DNA of 64,000 nucleotides from Chitinophagales bacterium (lineage in GTDB: Bacteria > Bacteroidota > Bacteroidia > Chitinophagales > Chitinophagaceae). Each line of letters starts with the position of its first letter. Within the stretch, counting starts at the first letter, position 1. The position numbers were made by a program, and so were the translations under genes. Shown here piece after piece: positions 35,348 to 41,928 of the stretch. The stretch is from assembly GCA_020636505.1 (NCBI GenBank), contig JACJXR010000011.1, positions 1-64,000 on the forward strand. The letters are read 5' to 3'. The notes under the pieces are model-generated. The model was not told the DNA's origin. It did no database searches and saw nothing but the letters and a program-made list of their open reading frames with translations.

Positions 35348-35533
35348 GTGCTCGATTTTTTTGAATCTATATTTGGGTTATTTCTTGATATAATATTTTG
35401 GCGCAAACGCAAAAAGTTTAAGAAGGAGCGTCCACGTAAAGCAAGGGTGTTAAAAACTATGATACTTGTAGCCTTGTTCATTTGTTTGGTATATCTCAGC
35501 GTAAGAATCGTGAGCCTTATGATGGCAAATTAA
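35348..35533 (+). CDS. Small single-span membrane protein
   Basis: 61 residues from a GTG start. A short amphipathic start (MLDFFESIFGLFLDIIFW), a strongly basic stretch (RKRKKFKKERPRKARVLK) and one membrane helix (TMILVALFICLVYLSVRIVSLMM). No family recognised. The stop is 2 bp from the third palindrome, as for the other genes in this patch, which supports its being a real unit. No homology evidence. Confidence 0.5.
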   Translation: MLDFFESIFGLFLDIIFWRKRKKFKKERPRKARVLKTMILVALFICLVYLSVRIVSLMMAN

Positions 35534-35535
35534 AT

Positions 35536-35566
35536 CGGTGCACCGGTGCGCGCGCACCACGCACCG
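35536..35566. repeat. GGTGCG-type GC palindrome, copy 3
   Basis: CGGTGC-acc-GGTGCG-CG-CGCACC-ac-GCACCG, nearly perfect; starts 2 bp after the stop of the small membrane protein. Confidence 0.8.
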
Positions 35567-35659
35567 GCCGCACCACCTACACCACACCTTCTTACAAACG
35601 AATGACAAAATCGTATCTTACCGGAACAACTTTTGCAGGCACTTACCTAAACTGCCCTT

Positions 35660-36259
35660 ATGAAATATCTATACATCCTACTCGCGCTGTTGATATTCGC
35701 CTCTTGCGAGAAATACGAAAGCATACCCGCAGGGGTGCGCTATGGCGAAAGCTGCCCTGCATACGACGGCTCTTTTCTTGACAATTGGTTCCCCTTTGAG
35801 TATAACAAGACCTTTAAGTACAGTTCTGCTACCGATGATTACACCATGAAGGTGGACAGTGTGTATTTCAACAAAGCAAAAGATGTTTTGGCGGGAGAGC
35901 CTTGCACTTCATACGGTTTGCTGATGGCAAGAGGCAACGGTGTCAACGAGATAAATATGTCGGTCTCCACCTACTACAACCCCCAAAATCCCGATACGCG
36001 CTCAGATACCGTCCTTTCTTTTGAATGGTTGGATGCGTCGATACACGGCACGGTCACTGCTCCCGATCTATTTAATATCGATACGGCAAATCATAGGTCC
36101 ATCGCCTACGGCACACTTACGCTCAACGGTAAGGATTACAAACAAGTATACGTTGTGCTGACCAAAGACAGCACCAAGCAGGTTTCCAAGTTGTACATAG
36201 CAAGAACCCATGGTGTGGTCGGCTTTGTGAAAGACGGTGTCGATTATTGGTTGCAGTAA
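35660..36259 (+). CDS. Lipoprotein of unknown function, paralog of the gene at 31.4 kb
   Basis: 199 residues, lipobox FASC (Cys16). Same framework as the lipoprotein at 31373-32002: CEKYESIPAG, CPAYDGSFLDNWFPF, and C-terminal LYIARTHGVVGFVKDGVDYW. The middle parts differ strongly. Likely an outer-membrane-anchored protein of a small lineage-specific family. It is followed after ~18 bp by a half copy of the GC palindrome. Confidence 0.75.
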   Translation: MKYLYILLALLIFASCEKYESIPAGVRYGESCPAYDGSFLDNWFPFEYNKTFKYSSATDDYTMKVDSVYFNKAKDVLAGEPCTSYGLLMARGNGVNEINMSVSTYYNPQNPDTRSDTVLSFEWLDASIHGTVTAPDLFNIDTANHRSIAYGTLTLNGKDYKQVYVVLTKDSTKQVSKLYIARTHGVVGFVKDGVDYWLQ

Positions 36260-36277
36260 ATTGTCCCGCCGTCCTGT

Positions 36278-36293
36278 GTGCACCACCGCACCG
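36278..36293. repeat. Half copy of the GGTGCG palindrome
   Basis: GTGCACCACCGCACCG, matching the right arm of copy 1 (33512-33550), 19 bp after the lipoprotein stop. No left arm. Confidence 0.6.
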
Positions 36294-36394
36294 CTTTCTT
36301 GCCACTCGGTTCGGCAGTGCCGACTTCCCTAATCTATATCAAGGCTACATCCGCTACCGTCGAAGCTTTAGGTAGCGGGGTCCTTTCTTTTCTG

Positions 36395-36418
36395 CTTTCT
36401 TTGGACAAGCAAAGAAAG
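36395..36418. repeat. CTTTCTTTG inverted repeat
   Basis: CTTTCTTTG-gacaag-CAAAGAAAG, inside a T/C-rich then A/G-rich stretch (36383-36432). Such hairpins recur in Bacteroidetes intergenic regions. With the half palindrome and the GCGAGG repeat it fills the 227-bp gap between 36260 and 36486; no gene seen there. Confidence 0.6.
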
Positions 36419-36440
36419 TAGCTTGCAAAAAGAATACTCA

Positions 36441-36475
36441 TTTCGTAAGATTGCTTCGTTCCTCGTAATGACGGG
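36441..36475. repeat. Dispersed CTTCGTTCCTCG repeat, copy 2
   Basis: 31 of 35 bases match copy 1 at 35226-35260, same orientation. Confidence 0.75.
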
Positions 36476-36486
36476 AGAGTAACATC

Positions 36487-36750
36487 TCAAAAGTCTTGGA
36501 ATATGTAAGCTATCATTATAAACCCAAAGACAATGGTGACAATTAGTAGTAAAAAGAACATAAGCGCTCTTCCAAGATAGTCACGCTTGTTTCGATGTTC
36601 TTTAGATATAGCTTTTGCACCGTTCCATATAATGGCACCAATAAGGATAGGTATCCCGAAAAACCAATAACCCCAAAACAGGACAAAAAAAATGTTCATC
36701 CAGTCGTAAAGCAATATGATGTCTACAGGTATCACTATCTGAAAATACAA
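36487..36750 (-). CDS. Small membrane protein of unknown function
   Basis: 87 residues, two or three hydrophobic segments (FFVLFWGYWFFGIPILIGAIIW and ALMFFLLLIVTIVFGFIMIAYI) separated by a basic loop (KEHRNKRDYLGR). The true start may be the internal Met of MNIFFVLF, about 17 residues in. No family recognised. Divergent from rlmB, its 5' end nearly touching the rlmB promoter. Confidence 0.55.
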   Translation of the reverse strand: MYFQIVIPVDIILLYDWMNIFFVLFWGYWFFGIPILIGAIIWNGAKAISKEHRNKRDYLGRALMFFLLLIVTIVFGFIMIAYIFQDF

Positions 36751-36761
36751 TAATATCCGAT

Positions 36762-36769
36762 TACCTTTG
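36762..36769 (+). promoter_or_regulatory. -7 box for rlmB, leaderless arrangement
   Basis: TACCTTTG, full match to TAnnTTTG, only 5 bases before the GTG start of rlmB, so transcription would begin at or next to the start codon. Confidence 0.5.
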
Positions 36770-36774
36770 CCCCT

Positions 36775-37527
36775 GTGAAACGCGACAACAGATCATTACC
36801 ACTGATAGTAGGGCGCAAGCCATTGCTCGAGGCGCTGAAGCAGGGCAAGTTCATCGAAAAGATATTCATGCTGCGCACAGCGACGGGCGAGGAGGTGAAC
36901 ACACTCAAGAAGTTAGCCAAGGATAAGAACATTCCTATAAGCCTTGTACCTGCCGAAAAGCTGAACAAGCTTACTCGTGTGGAGCATCAGGGTGTGGTGG
37001 CATGGACAAGCCTACTCGAATATGTGGAGCTGCAAGAGGGTATCTCTCATGTAGTGGAGCAGGGCGGCACACCGCTGTTCGTCATGTTGGACGGTGTCAC
37101 CGATGTGCGCAATGTGGGTGCCATTGCTCGTACTGCACTCTGTTGTGGTGCTCAGGCGTTGATATTGCCCGTGTCCTCATCCGCATCGCTTACCGAAGAG
37201 GCGGTGAAAACCTCCGCAGGTGCGCTCAACAAAATACTCCTCTGCCGTACACCATCCGTACAGCAAGCCATGGATGTGCTGAAGCTCAACGGCATCAAAA
37301 TATGCGGCTCACACATGGATACCAACCTGCCACTGCACAAGGCCGACCTTACAGTGCCATGCTGCATAGTGATGGGTGCGGAAGATAAGGGCATCAGCAA
37401 AGAGGTCATCAAACGTGCCGACGAGCTGATACATATACCCATGTCCTCGGAGTTCGACTCGCTGAACGTATCCGTAGCCACGGGTATGATGCTCTACGAA
37501 GCCCAACGGCAGCGCATCTTGGAGTAA
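36775..37527 (+). CDS. rlmB: 23S rRNA 2'-O-methyltransferase RlmB (TrmH/SpoU family)
   Basis: 250 residues from a GTG. The N-terminal substrate-binding domain (LPLIVGRKPLLEALKQG) and SPOUT knot domain with motifs DGVTDVRNVGAIARTA, SAGALNKI, CIVMGAEDKGIS and IPMSSEFDSLNVSVATGMMLY are all present. Methylates the ribose of a 23S rRNA guanosine (G2251 in E. coli). The -7 box is five bases before the start codon, suggesting a leaderless mRNA. Confidence 0.92.
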   Translation: MKRDNRSLPLIVGRKPLLEALKQGKFIEKIFMLRTATGEEVNTLKKLAKDKNIPISLVPAEKLNKLTRVEHQGVVAWTSLLEYVELQEGISHVVEQGGTPLFVMLDGVTDVRNVGAIARTALCCGAQALILPVSSSASLTEEAVKTSAGALNKILLCRTPSVQQAMDVLKLNGIKICGSHMDTNLPLHKADLTVPCCIVMGAEDKGISKEVIKRADELIHIPMSSEFDSLNVSVATGMMLYEAQRQRILE

Positions 37528-37553
37528 TCCACACGGTGCTGCAAAAATTTCTC

Positions 37554-37585
37554 TTGGATAGATAAAGATTTTCCGCTTACATTTG
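37554..37585 (+). promoter_or_regulatory. Promoter of the B12 operon
   Basis: TTG at 37554-37556, 21-nt spacer, TACATTTG at 37578-37585. Transcription would start near 37590, at the 5' edge of the riboswitch. Confidence 0.55.
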
Positions 37586-37592
37586 TGCTGCT

Positions 37593-37752
37593 TAGGTGCT
37601 CACGTTGAGCTGAAAAGGGAACAGGGTGTAAATCCCTGACATTACCCGATGCTGTAAGCTTCATAAAAACCTTTTGTATCCTCAAGCCACTGTTCTGACA
37701 AGAACGGGAAGGCGCAAAAGGCGAAGTAAGTCAGAAGACCTGCCTTGGTAAA
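37593..37752 (+). promoter_or_regulatory. Cobalamin (B12) riboswitch
   Basis: Conserved blocks in order: GGGAACAGGGTGTAAATCCC, CCCGATGCTGTAA, GCCACTG, GGGAAGGCGC, then AAGTCAGAAGACCTGCC (the B12 box region). These match the cobalamin riboswitch consensus in sequence and spacing. It occupies most of the 342-bp gap before the DUF4465 genes and should lower their expression when adenosyl- or methylcobalamin is bound. Downstream bases 37792-37812 can pair with parts of the aptamer, giving a candidate expression platform. Confidence 0.93.
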
Positions 37753-37869
37753 AATAAGTATCGCTGCTTTCGGGAAAAAAAGCACAGGTAATACCAAGAC
37801 CTACTTCGTCTTAACTTTTATCTGACCTTTCTCTTAGCTGCGTAATTGTTTAACGTTTAAAGAACTTTT

Positions 37870-38868
37870 ATGCGCAAAATTTCTACACTCATCGTTGCCC
37901 TTTTGGTAACATCATTTGCCAATGCACAAACCGTGGTGGCCACGTTCGATACCATCACACTACCCGGTACGGACACCTTTTATGTCAACTATTCCATGCC
38001 TATGCAAGATGTTGGCTACAACGATGGACTTGCACACTTTGAATGTGTGTATGATACAGCATGGGGTGGTTCATGGGTGCGCGGCTTTGCTCCGAGTAAT
38101 ATGACCGACAGTGTTACAAGTGGATACTTCAACCAATACTCCGCAAAACCTGCCAAAGGTTACAACGGTAGTAATAATTATATGGTTGCTTTTTGTACCG
38201 ATACTGTAACAATCAAAATAGACAGAAGCAAGCTCGCACCTAATGCATACACGTGGGTGTCTGGTTTTTATATTACCAACAGTACCTATGCTTACAACAG
38301 TATGAGGGATGGTGACGGCTTCGCCAAAAAGTTCGGTGGTGTGCCCAACAACGACAGCGATTGGTTCAAGCTTACAGTCAACGCTTATGTGAAAGGTACG
38401 CATATTGGTTACAAGGAGTTTTATTTGGCCGACTTCAGGGATGCGGACAGTACCAAAGATTATATCGTGAAAGATTGGCAATGGTTTAGTTTGAATGATT
38501 TAGGTCACATGGATAGCCTGAAGCTATCGTTGACATCAAGCGATACAGGTTCTTTCGGTATGAATACGCCTGCTTACTTTTGTATGGATGATTTCACCGT
38601 GAACATATTCTATCTGTCAGTGAATGATGCAGCTAAATCACAGCCTGCCAAAGTATATCCAAACCCTGCTACGGACAGGTTGTATATAGAGCCTAACGAT
38701 GAGATGGTGAAGACGGTGGCCGTGTATGATATGAGCGGTAAGCAAGTGGCGGTTTACAACGGAGATACCAAAGTGGAGATAAACACAAGTAACTTTGCAA
38801 CGGGTACATACGTACTGCAAATAGTAGGTGACAACGGTGTGGCAACCTCACGCTTTGTAAAAAGATAA
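37870..38868 (+). CDS. DUF4465 surface protein with T9SS sorting domain, B12 locus copy 1
   Basis: 332 residues, signal peptide MRKISTLIVALLVTSFANAQ. The DUF4465 domain (about residues 35-250) shows STYAYNSMRDGDGFAKKFGG, DWFKLTVNAY, FYLADFRDADSTKDYIVKDW and SSDTGSFGMNTPAYFCMDDF. DUF4465 proteins sit in B12 loci of Bacteroides; I believe they correspond to the surface B12-binding BtuH proteins, but cannot check. Instead of a lipid anchor this one has a C-terminal T9SS domain (KVYPNPATDRLYIEPNDEMV ... TSRFVKR). First gene after the riboswitch, 4 bp before its paralog. Confidence 0.87.
   Translation: MRKISTLIVALLVTSFANAQTVVATFDTITLPGTDTFYVNYSMPMQDVGYNDGLAHFECVYDTAWGGSWVRGFAPSNMTDSVTSGYFNQYSAKPAKGYNGSNNYMVAFCTDTVTIKIDRSKLAPNAYTWVSGFYITNSTYAYNSMRDGDGFAKKFGGVPNNDSDWFKLTVNAYVKGTHIGYKEFYLADFRDADSTKDYIVKDWQWFSLNDLGHMDSLKLSLTSSDTGSFGMNTPAYFCMDDFTVNIFYLSVNDAAKSQPAKVYPNPATDRLYIEPNDEMVKTVAVYDMSGKQVAVYNGDTKVEINTSNFATGTYVLQIVGDNGVATSRFVKR
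38648..38868 (+). repeat. 221-bp direct repeat encoding the T9SS domain (second copy 39633-39853)
   Basis: The two DUF4465 genes end in 221-bp segments of equal length whose proteins differ at only a handful of positions, far fewer than in the N-terminal domains. Much of the DNA is identical too, for example GGAGATAAACACAAGTAACT. Confidence 0.8.
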
Positions 38869-38872
38869 GATA

Positions 38873-39853
38873 ATGCACAAAATATCTACAATCGCAATTG
38901 CTCTAATCATGAGCATTACTACAAAGGCAGGTGTCTCAATTGTTGCCACTTTTGACACATTGACATTAGCCGGTACAGATACATTCTACGTCAATTATTC
39001 TAACCCCGGCTATGATGTAGGTTTCAATGACCAATTACTGCATTTTCAAACTGTTTATGATACAGCAGGATATAAAGGCTTAAGGTCAGGGTTTGTTTAT
39101 TCTAATATGACAGACAGTACTACTTCGGGATATACCAATGCGAATTCTGCAAAAACGGGTATAGGGTACAATAGTAGTGCACAATACGCTGTTGCATATG
39201 CTTCATCACCTGTGTTGGTTGAGATAACCGATACATCTTATAATGGATCTCTTTTTGGATTTTATGTCACCAATAATACTTATGCGTATAATAGCATACG
39301 TGATGGAGATGGGTTCGCTAAAAAATTCAACAATGCAGATAAAGATTGGTTTAAGTTGACTATCAAGGGTTATTTGGGTGGTAGTCTGAAAACAGATAGT
39401 GTTGATTTTTATCTCGCTGACTTCAGGCATACTGACAGTACAAAGGACTATATCCTCAAAACATGGGGGTTTGTCGACCTGCAACCTTTGGGAATGGTAG
39501 ATAGTATTCAATTCTCACTTACATCATCAGATGTAGGTTCATTCGGCATGAATACGCCTGCTTACTTCTGTATAGATGAATTCCAGATTTATCACGATTT
39601 AGGTGTGACTAATAATACTGAACATGCGATAGCCAAAGTGTATCCAAACCCTGCGACAGACAGGTTGTATATAGAGACTAACGATGAGACGGTTAAAACT
39701 GTAGCCGTGTACGACATGAGTGGTAAACAAATGGCGGTGTACAATGCTGCTACCAAAGTGGAGATAAACACAAGTAACTTTGCAACGGGTACATATGTAC
39801 TGCAAATAGTAGGTGACAACGGTGTTGCTACCTCACGCTTTGTAAAAAGATAA
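38873..39853 (+). CDS. DUF4465 surface protein with T9SS sorting domain, B12 locus copy 2
   Basis: 326 residues, signal peptide MHKISTIAIALIMSITTKAG. Tandem paralog of the previous gene: NTYAYNSIRDGDGFAKKF, DWFKLTIKGYLGG, FYLADFRHTDSTKDYILKTW, SSDVGSFGMNTPAYFCIDEF. The N-terminal domain has diverged clearly while the C-terminal sorting domain is nearly identical to that of copy 1. It probably binds a different corrinoid or cooperates with copy 1 at the surface (inference). Three bases separate it from the next gene. Confidence 0.87.
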   Translation: MHKISTIAIALIMSITTKAGVSIVATFDTLTLAGTDTFYVNYSNPGYDVGFNDQLLHFQTVYDTAGYKGLRSGFVYSNMTDSTTSGYTNANSAKTGIGYNSSAQYAVAYASSPVLVEITDTSYNGSLFGFYVTNNTYAYNSIRDGDGFAKKFNNADKDWFKLTIKGYLGGSLKTDSVDFYLADFRHTDSTKDYILKTWGFVDLQPLGMVDSIQFSLTSSDVGSFGMNTPAYFCIDEFQIYHDLGVTNNTEHAIAKVYPNPATDRLYIETNDETVKTVAVYDMSGKQMAVYNAATKVEINTSNFATGTYVLQIVGDNGVATSRFVKR

Positions 39854-39856
39854 ACA

Positions 39857-40858
39857 ATGAGATTTCGCCTTATCATAATGATGCTTGGCATGTCCTTGTC
39901 TGCGGTGGCGCAATATCCTCCGCAGGCAGGAGTGTCGGGTAGTACGGCCATCAGTGCGAACGACAGTCGTTTTGTGGCCTGGGCGAACACCTGTACGTTG
40001 GTGCGTGGTTGGGTGGATATAGCCGATAAGTCGCAAGGATATACAGGCTTCGGTGCAGAGGCCGATGCTACGGGCAAGAAAGACGGTCGCATACTTTGTA
40101 TGGGCGACAGCGGTGTGGCGACACTCACATTCGTTGCTCCTTTGTTCAATGGTCCGGGTGCTGACTTTGCCGTGTTTGAAAATGGCTTTGCCAATCCGAA
40201 TGATCCCGAAGAGGCGTTTTTGGAATTGGCATTTGTGGAGGTGAGTTCCGACGGAGTCAACTTTGTACGCTTCCCCGCAAGCTGCTTGATAGACACGCCA
40301 CAGATACCCGGTGCGGGTGTATACTCCAATGCAAGAAAGATAAACAACATGGCGGGCAAGTACATTGCAGGCTATGGTACTCCGTTCGACCTTGAGGAGT
40401 TGAAGGGCATACCCGAGTTGGATGTGAACAACGTCACGCATATACGCATTGTGGATGCCATCGGTTCTTTGGGTGTAAATGCAAGCCTCGATAAAGACGG
40501 CAACAAAGTGAACGATCCATATCCCACACCATTCATTACAGGTGGTTTCGATTTAGATGCTGTGGGTGGTATTCATGTAAAAGGACAGTTTCCTTCATCT
40601 GTCGGTGATGTGGCGCAAGAGCAAACAATCACTGTTGCTCCAAACCCTGCAAGGGAACATATCACCGTATCGCTCAACGAAAATGTCGCACAAGCAGTGG
40701 TTACACTTACCGATGCGGCAGGTAGGCTCGTCAAGCAATATGACATTAATCATAGGATACTCAGCATAAACATCGGTACTTTGCAGAGTGGGGTTTACTT
40801 CCTCACAAGCAGAGACGAACAAGGAAATAAATGCACGGCACGTTTCGTAAAATATTGA
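39857..40858 (+). CDS. T9SS surface protein of the B12 locus
   Basis: 333 residues, signal peptide MRFRLIIMMLGMSLSAVAQ. Motifs include GDSGVATLTFVAPLFNGPGADFAVFENGF, split by conserved glycines, then LELAFVEVSSDGVNFVRFPA, AGKYIAGYGTPFDLEEL, THIRIVDAIGS and GFDLDAVGGIHV. These belong to a beta-sandwich cell-surface family often found beside DUF4465 and BtuG in Bacteroidetes. The last ~75 residues are a T9SS type A domain (VAPNPAREHITVSL ... CTARFVKY). Ligand unknown; from context, corrinoid capture. Overlaps the btuG-like gene by 28 bp. Confidence 0.82.
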   Translation: MRFRLIIMMLGMSLSAVAQYPPQAGVSGSTAISANDSRFVAWANTCTLVRGWVDIADKSQGYTGFGAEADATGKKDGRILCMGDSGVATLTFVAPLFNGPGADFAVFENGFANPNDPEEAFLELAFVEVSSDGVNFVRFPASCLIDTPQIPGAGVYSNARKINNMAGKYIAGYGTPFDLEELKGIPELDVNNVTHIRIVDAIGSLGVNASLDKDGNKVNDPYPTPFITGGFDLDAVGGIHVKGQFPSSVGDVAQEQTITVAPNPAREHITVSLNENVAQAVVTLTDAAGRLVKQYDINHRILSINIGTLQSGVYFLTSRDEQGNKCTARFVKY

Positions 40859-41928
40859 TACCTGTATCGGCCGCGTTGTTACTTTTTGCTTCTTGTAAAA
40901 AGGACACGGCAACAGGTCCGTCGGCTAATTCAACACCCGCTCCTCATGTCAATCAAGGAGAGCGCAACTTGTATGTGGTGTGCGAGGGTAGCTTGGGCAA
41001 CGGCAATGCTTCACTGTCTGTAAAGAACCTGACAAACGGCACCACTTACGATAATGTGTACGAGACCATCAACGGTAAGTCGTTGGGAGATGTGTTTCAG
41101 AGTATAACTCGTATTGGTGACAGACTCCTTCTCTGCATCAACAACTCAGATAAGATATTGGTGATAGATGCCATCACCCGCGATTACATCGGTAGGATAG
41201 ACGTACCCAAGCCCAGATACATACAGGTCATCAATGAGACCAAAGCATACGTCAGTTCATTGTTCGGCAATAAGCTCTACATCATCAACCCACAACAGTT
41301 GACACTTGAGGGCAGTATAGAAATGCCCGCACGCAATCCCGAGGGTATGCTCGCTTGGGGCAACTTCATATATGTGTGTACTTGGGATACCGCTTGCAAC
41401 AAAGTATACCTTGTCAACAAACTGAATGACCAAATTGCAGACAGCATTGCATTGGCAGGTGTTGCACCGCACAAAGTATTTGCCGATAGAGATGGCTTTA
41501 TATGGGTGCTGTCGGGTAACGTGCCTCAAAACAAATGGGCGGCATTCACACGCATTCGCCCTGATACCCGAGAATCTGTGAGTGCATACAACTTCAAAGA
41601 ATTGCAAGACCCTATAAAACCTGTTATGAACGGCTCGCGCGATTGGATATACTTCATAGGGGTGGACTATAACGGATACAGTAAATACAACGGTGTTTTC
41701 AGAATGGGTATAGACGATGCATCAGTACCGGGTACTCCGTTGATACCTGCTCAAAACCTGCAATACTTTTGGGCTTTGGGTATAGACCCCCAAACGAATG
41801 ATATATATGTTGGCGACCCGAAGGGCTTCATACAAAAAGGAACTGTTTCAGTATACGATGCCTCGGGCAATCAAAAGCAAACATTCAACGTGGGTGTAGG
41901 CCCGGGTGATTTCTACTTCGATGAATAG
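40831..41928 (+). CDS. btuG: BtuG-like beta-propeller lipoprotein
   Basis: 365 residues, lipobox LFASCKK (Cys about 22). After a low-complexity linker come YncE/DUF5074-like propeller blades: YVVCEGSLGNGNASLSV, RLLLCINNSDKILVIDA, AYVSSLFGNKLYIINP, NFIYVCTWDTACNKVYLV, DIYVGDPKGF, SVYDASGNQKQTF. BtuG proteins of Bacteroides bind B12 very tightly at the cell surface and lid the BtuB transporter. Position between the riboswitch-led genes and the TonB receptor supports the same role. Start overlaps the preceding gene, stop overlaps the next. Confidence 0.88.
   Translation: MHGTFRKILIPVSAALLLFASCKKDTATGPSANSTPAPHVNQGERNLYVVCEGSLGNGNASLSVKNLTNGTTYDNVYETINGKSLGDVFQSITRIGDRLLLCINNSDKILVIDAITRDYIGRIDVPKPRYIQVINETKAYVSSLFGNKLYIINPQQLTLEGSIEMPARNPEGMLAWGNFIYVCTWDTACNKVYLVNKLNDQIADSIALAGVAPHKVFADRDGFIWVLSGNVPQNKWAAFTRIRPDTRESVSAYNFKELQDPIKPVMNGSRDWIYFIGVDYNGYSKYNGVFRMGIDDASVPGTPLIPAQNLQYFWALGIDPQTNDIYVGDPKGFIQKGTVSVYDASGNQKQTFNVGVGPGDFYFDE

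Noticed and set aside
33512..35566. Palindromes as integron attC sites
   Set aside because: No RYYYAAC/GTTRRRY core sites, no integron integrase in the window; the integrase at 1-890 is a tRNA-type recombinase 32 kb away.
35482..35781. Plus-strand open frame overlapping the small membrane protein and the lipoprotein
   Set aside because: Contains the third palindrome and overlaps the lipoprotein signal peptide in another frame.
39592..40365. 257-codon open frame on the minus strand
   Set aside because: It is antisense to the T9SS protein of the B12 operon, has no recognisable motif and no promoter or neighbour on that strand; the plus-strand gene has clear family motifs.
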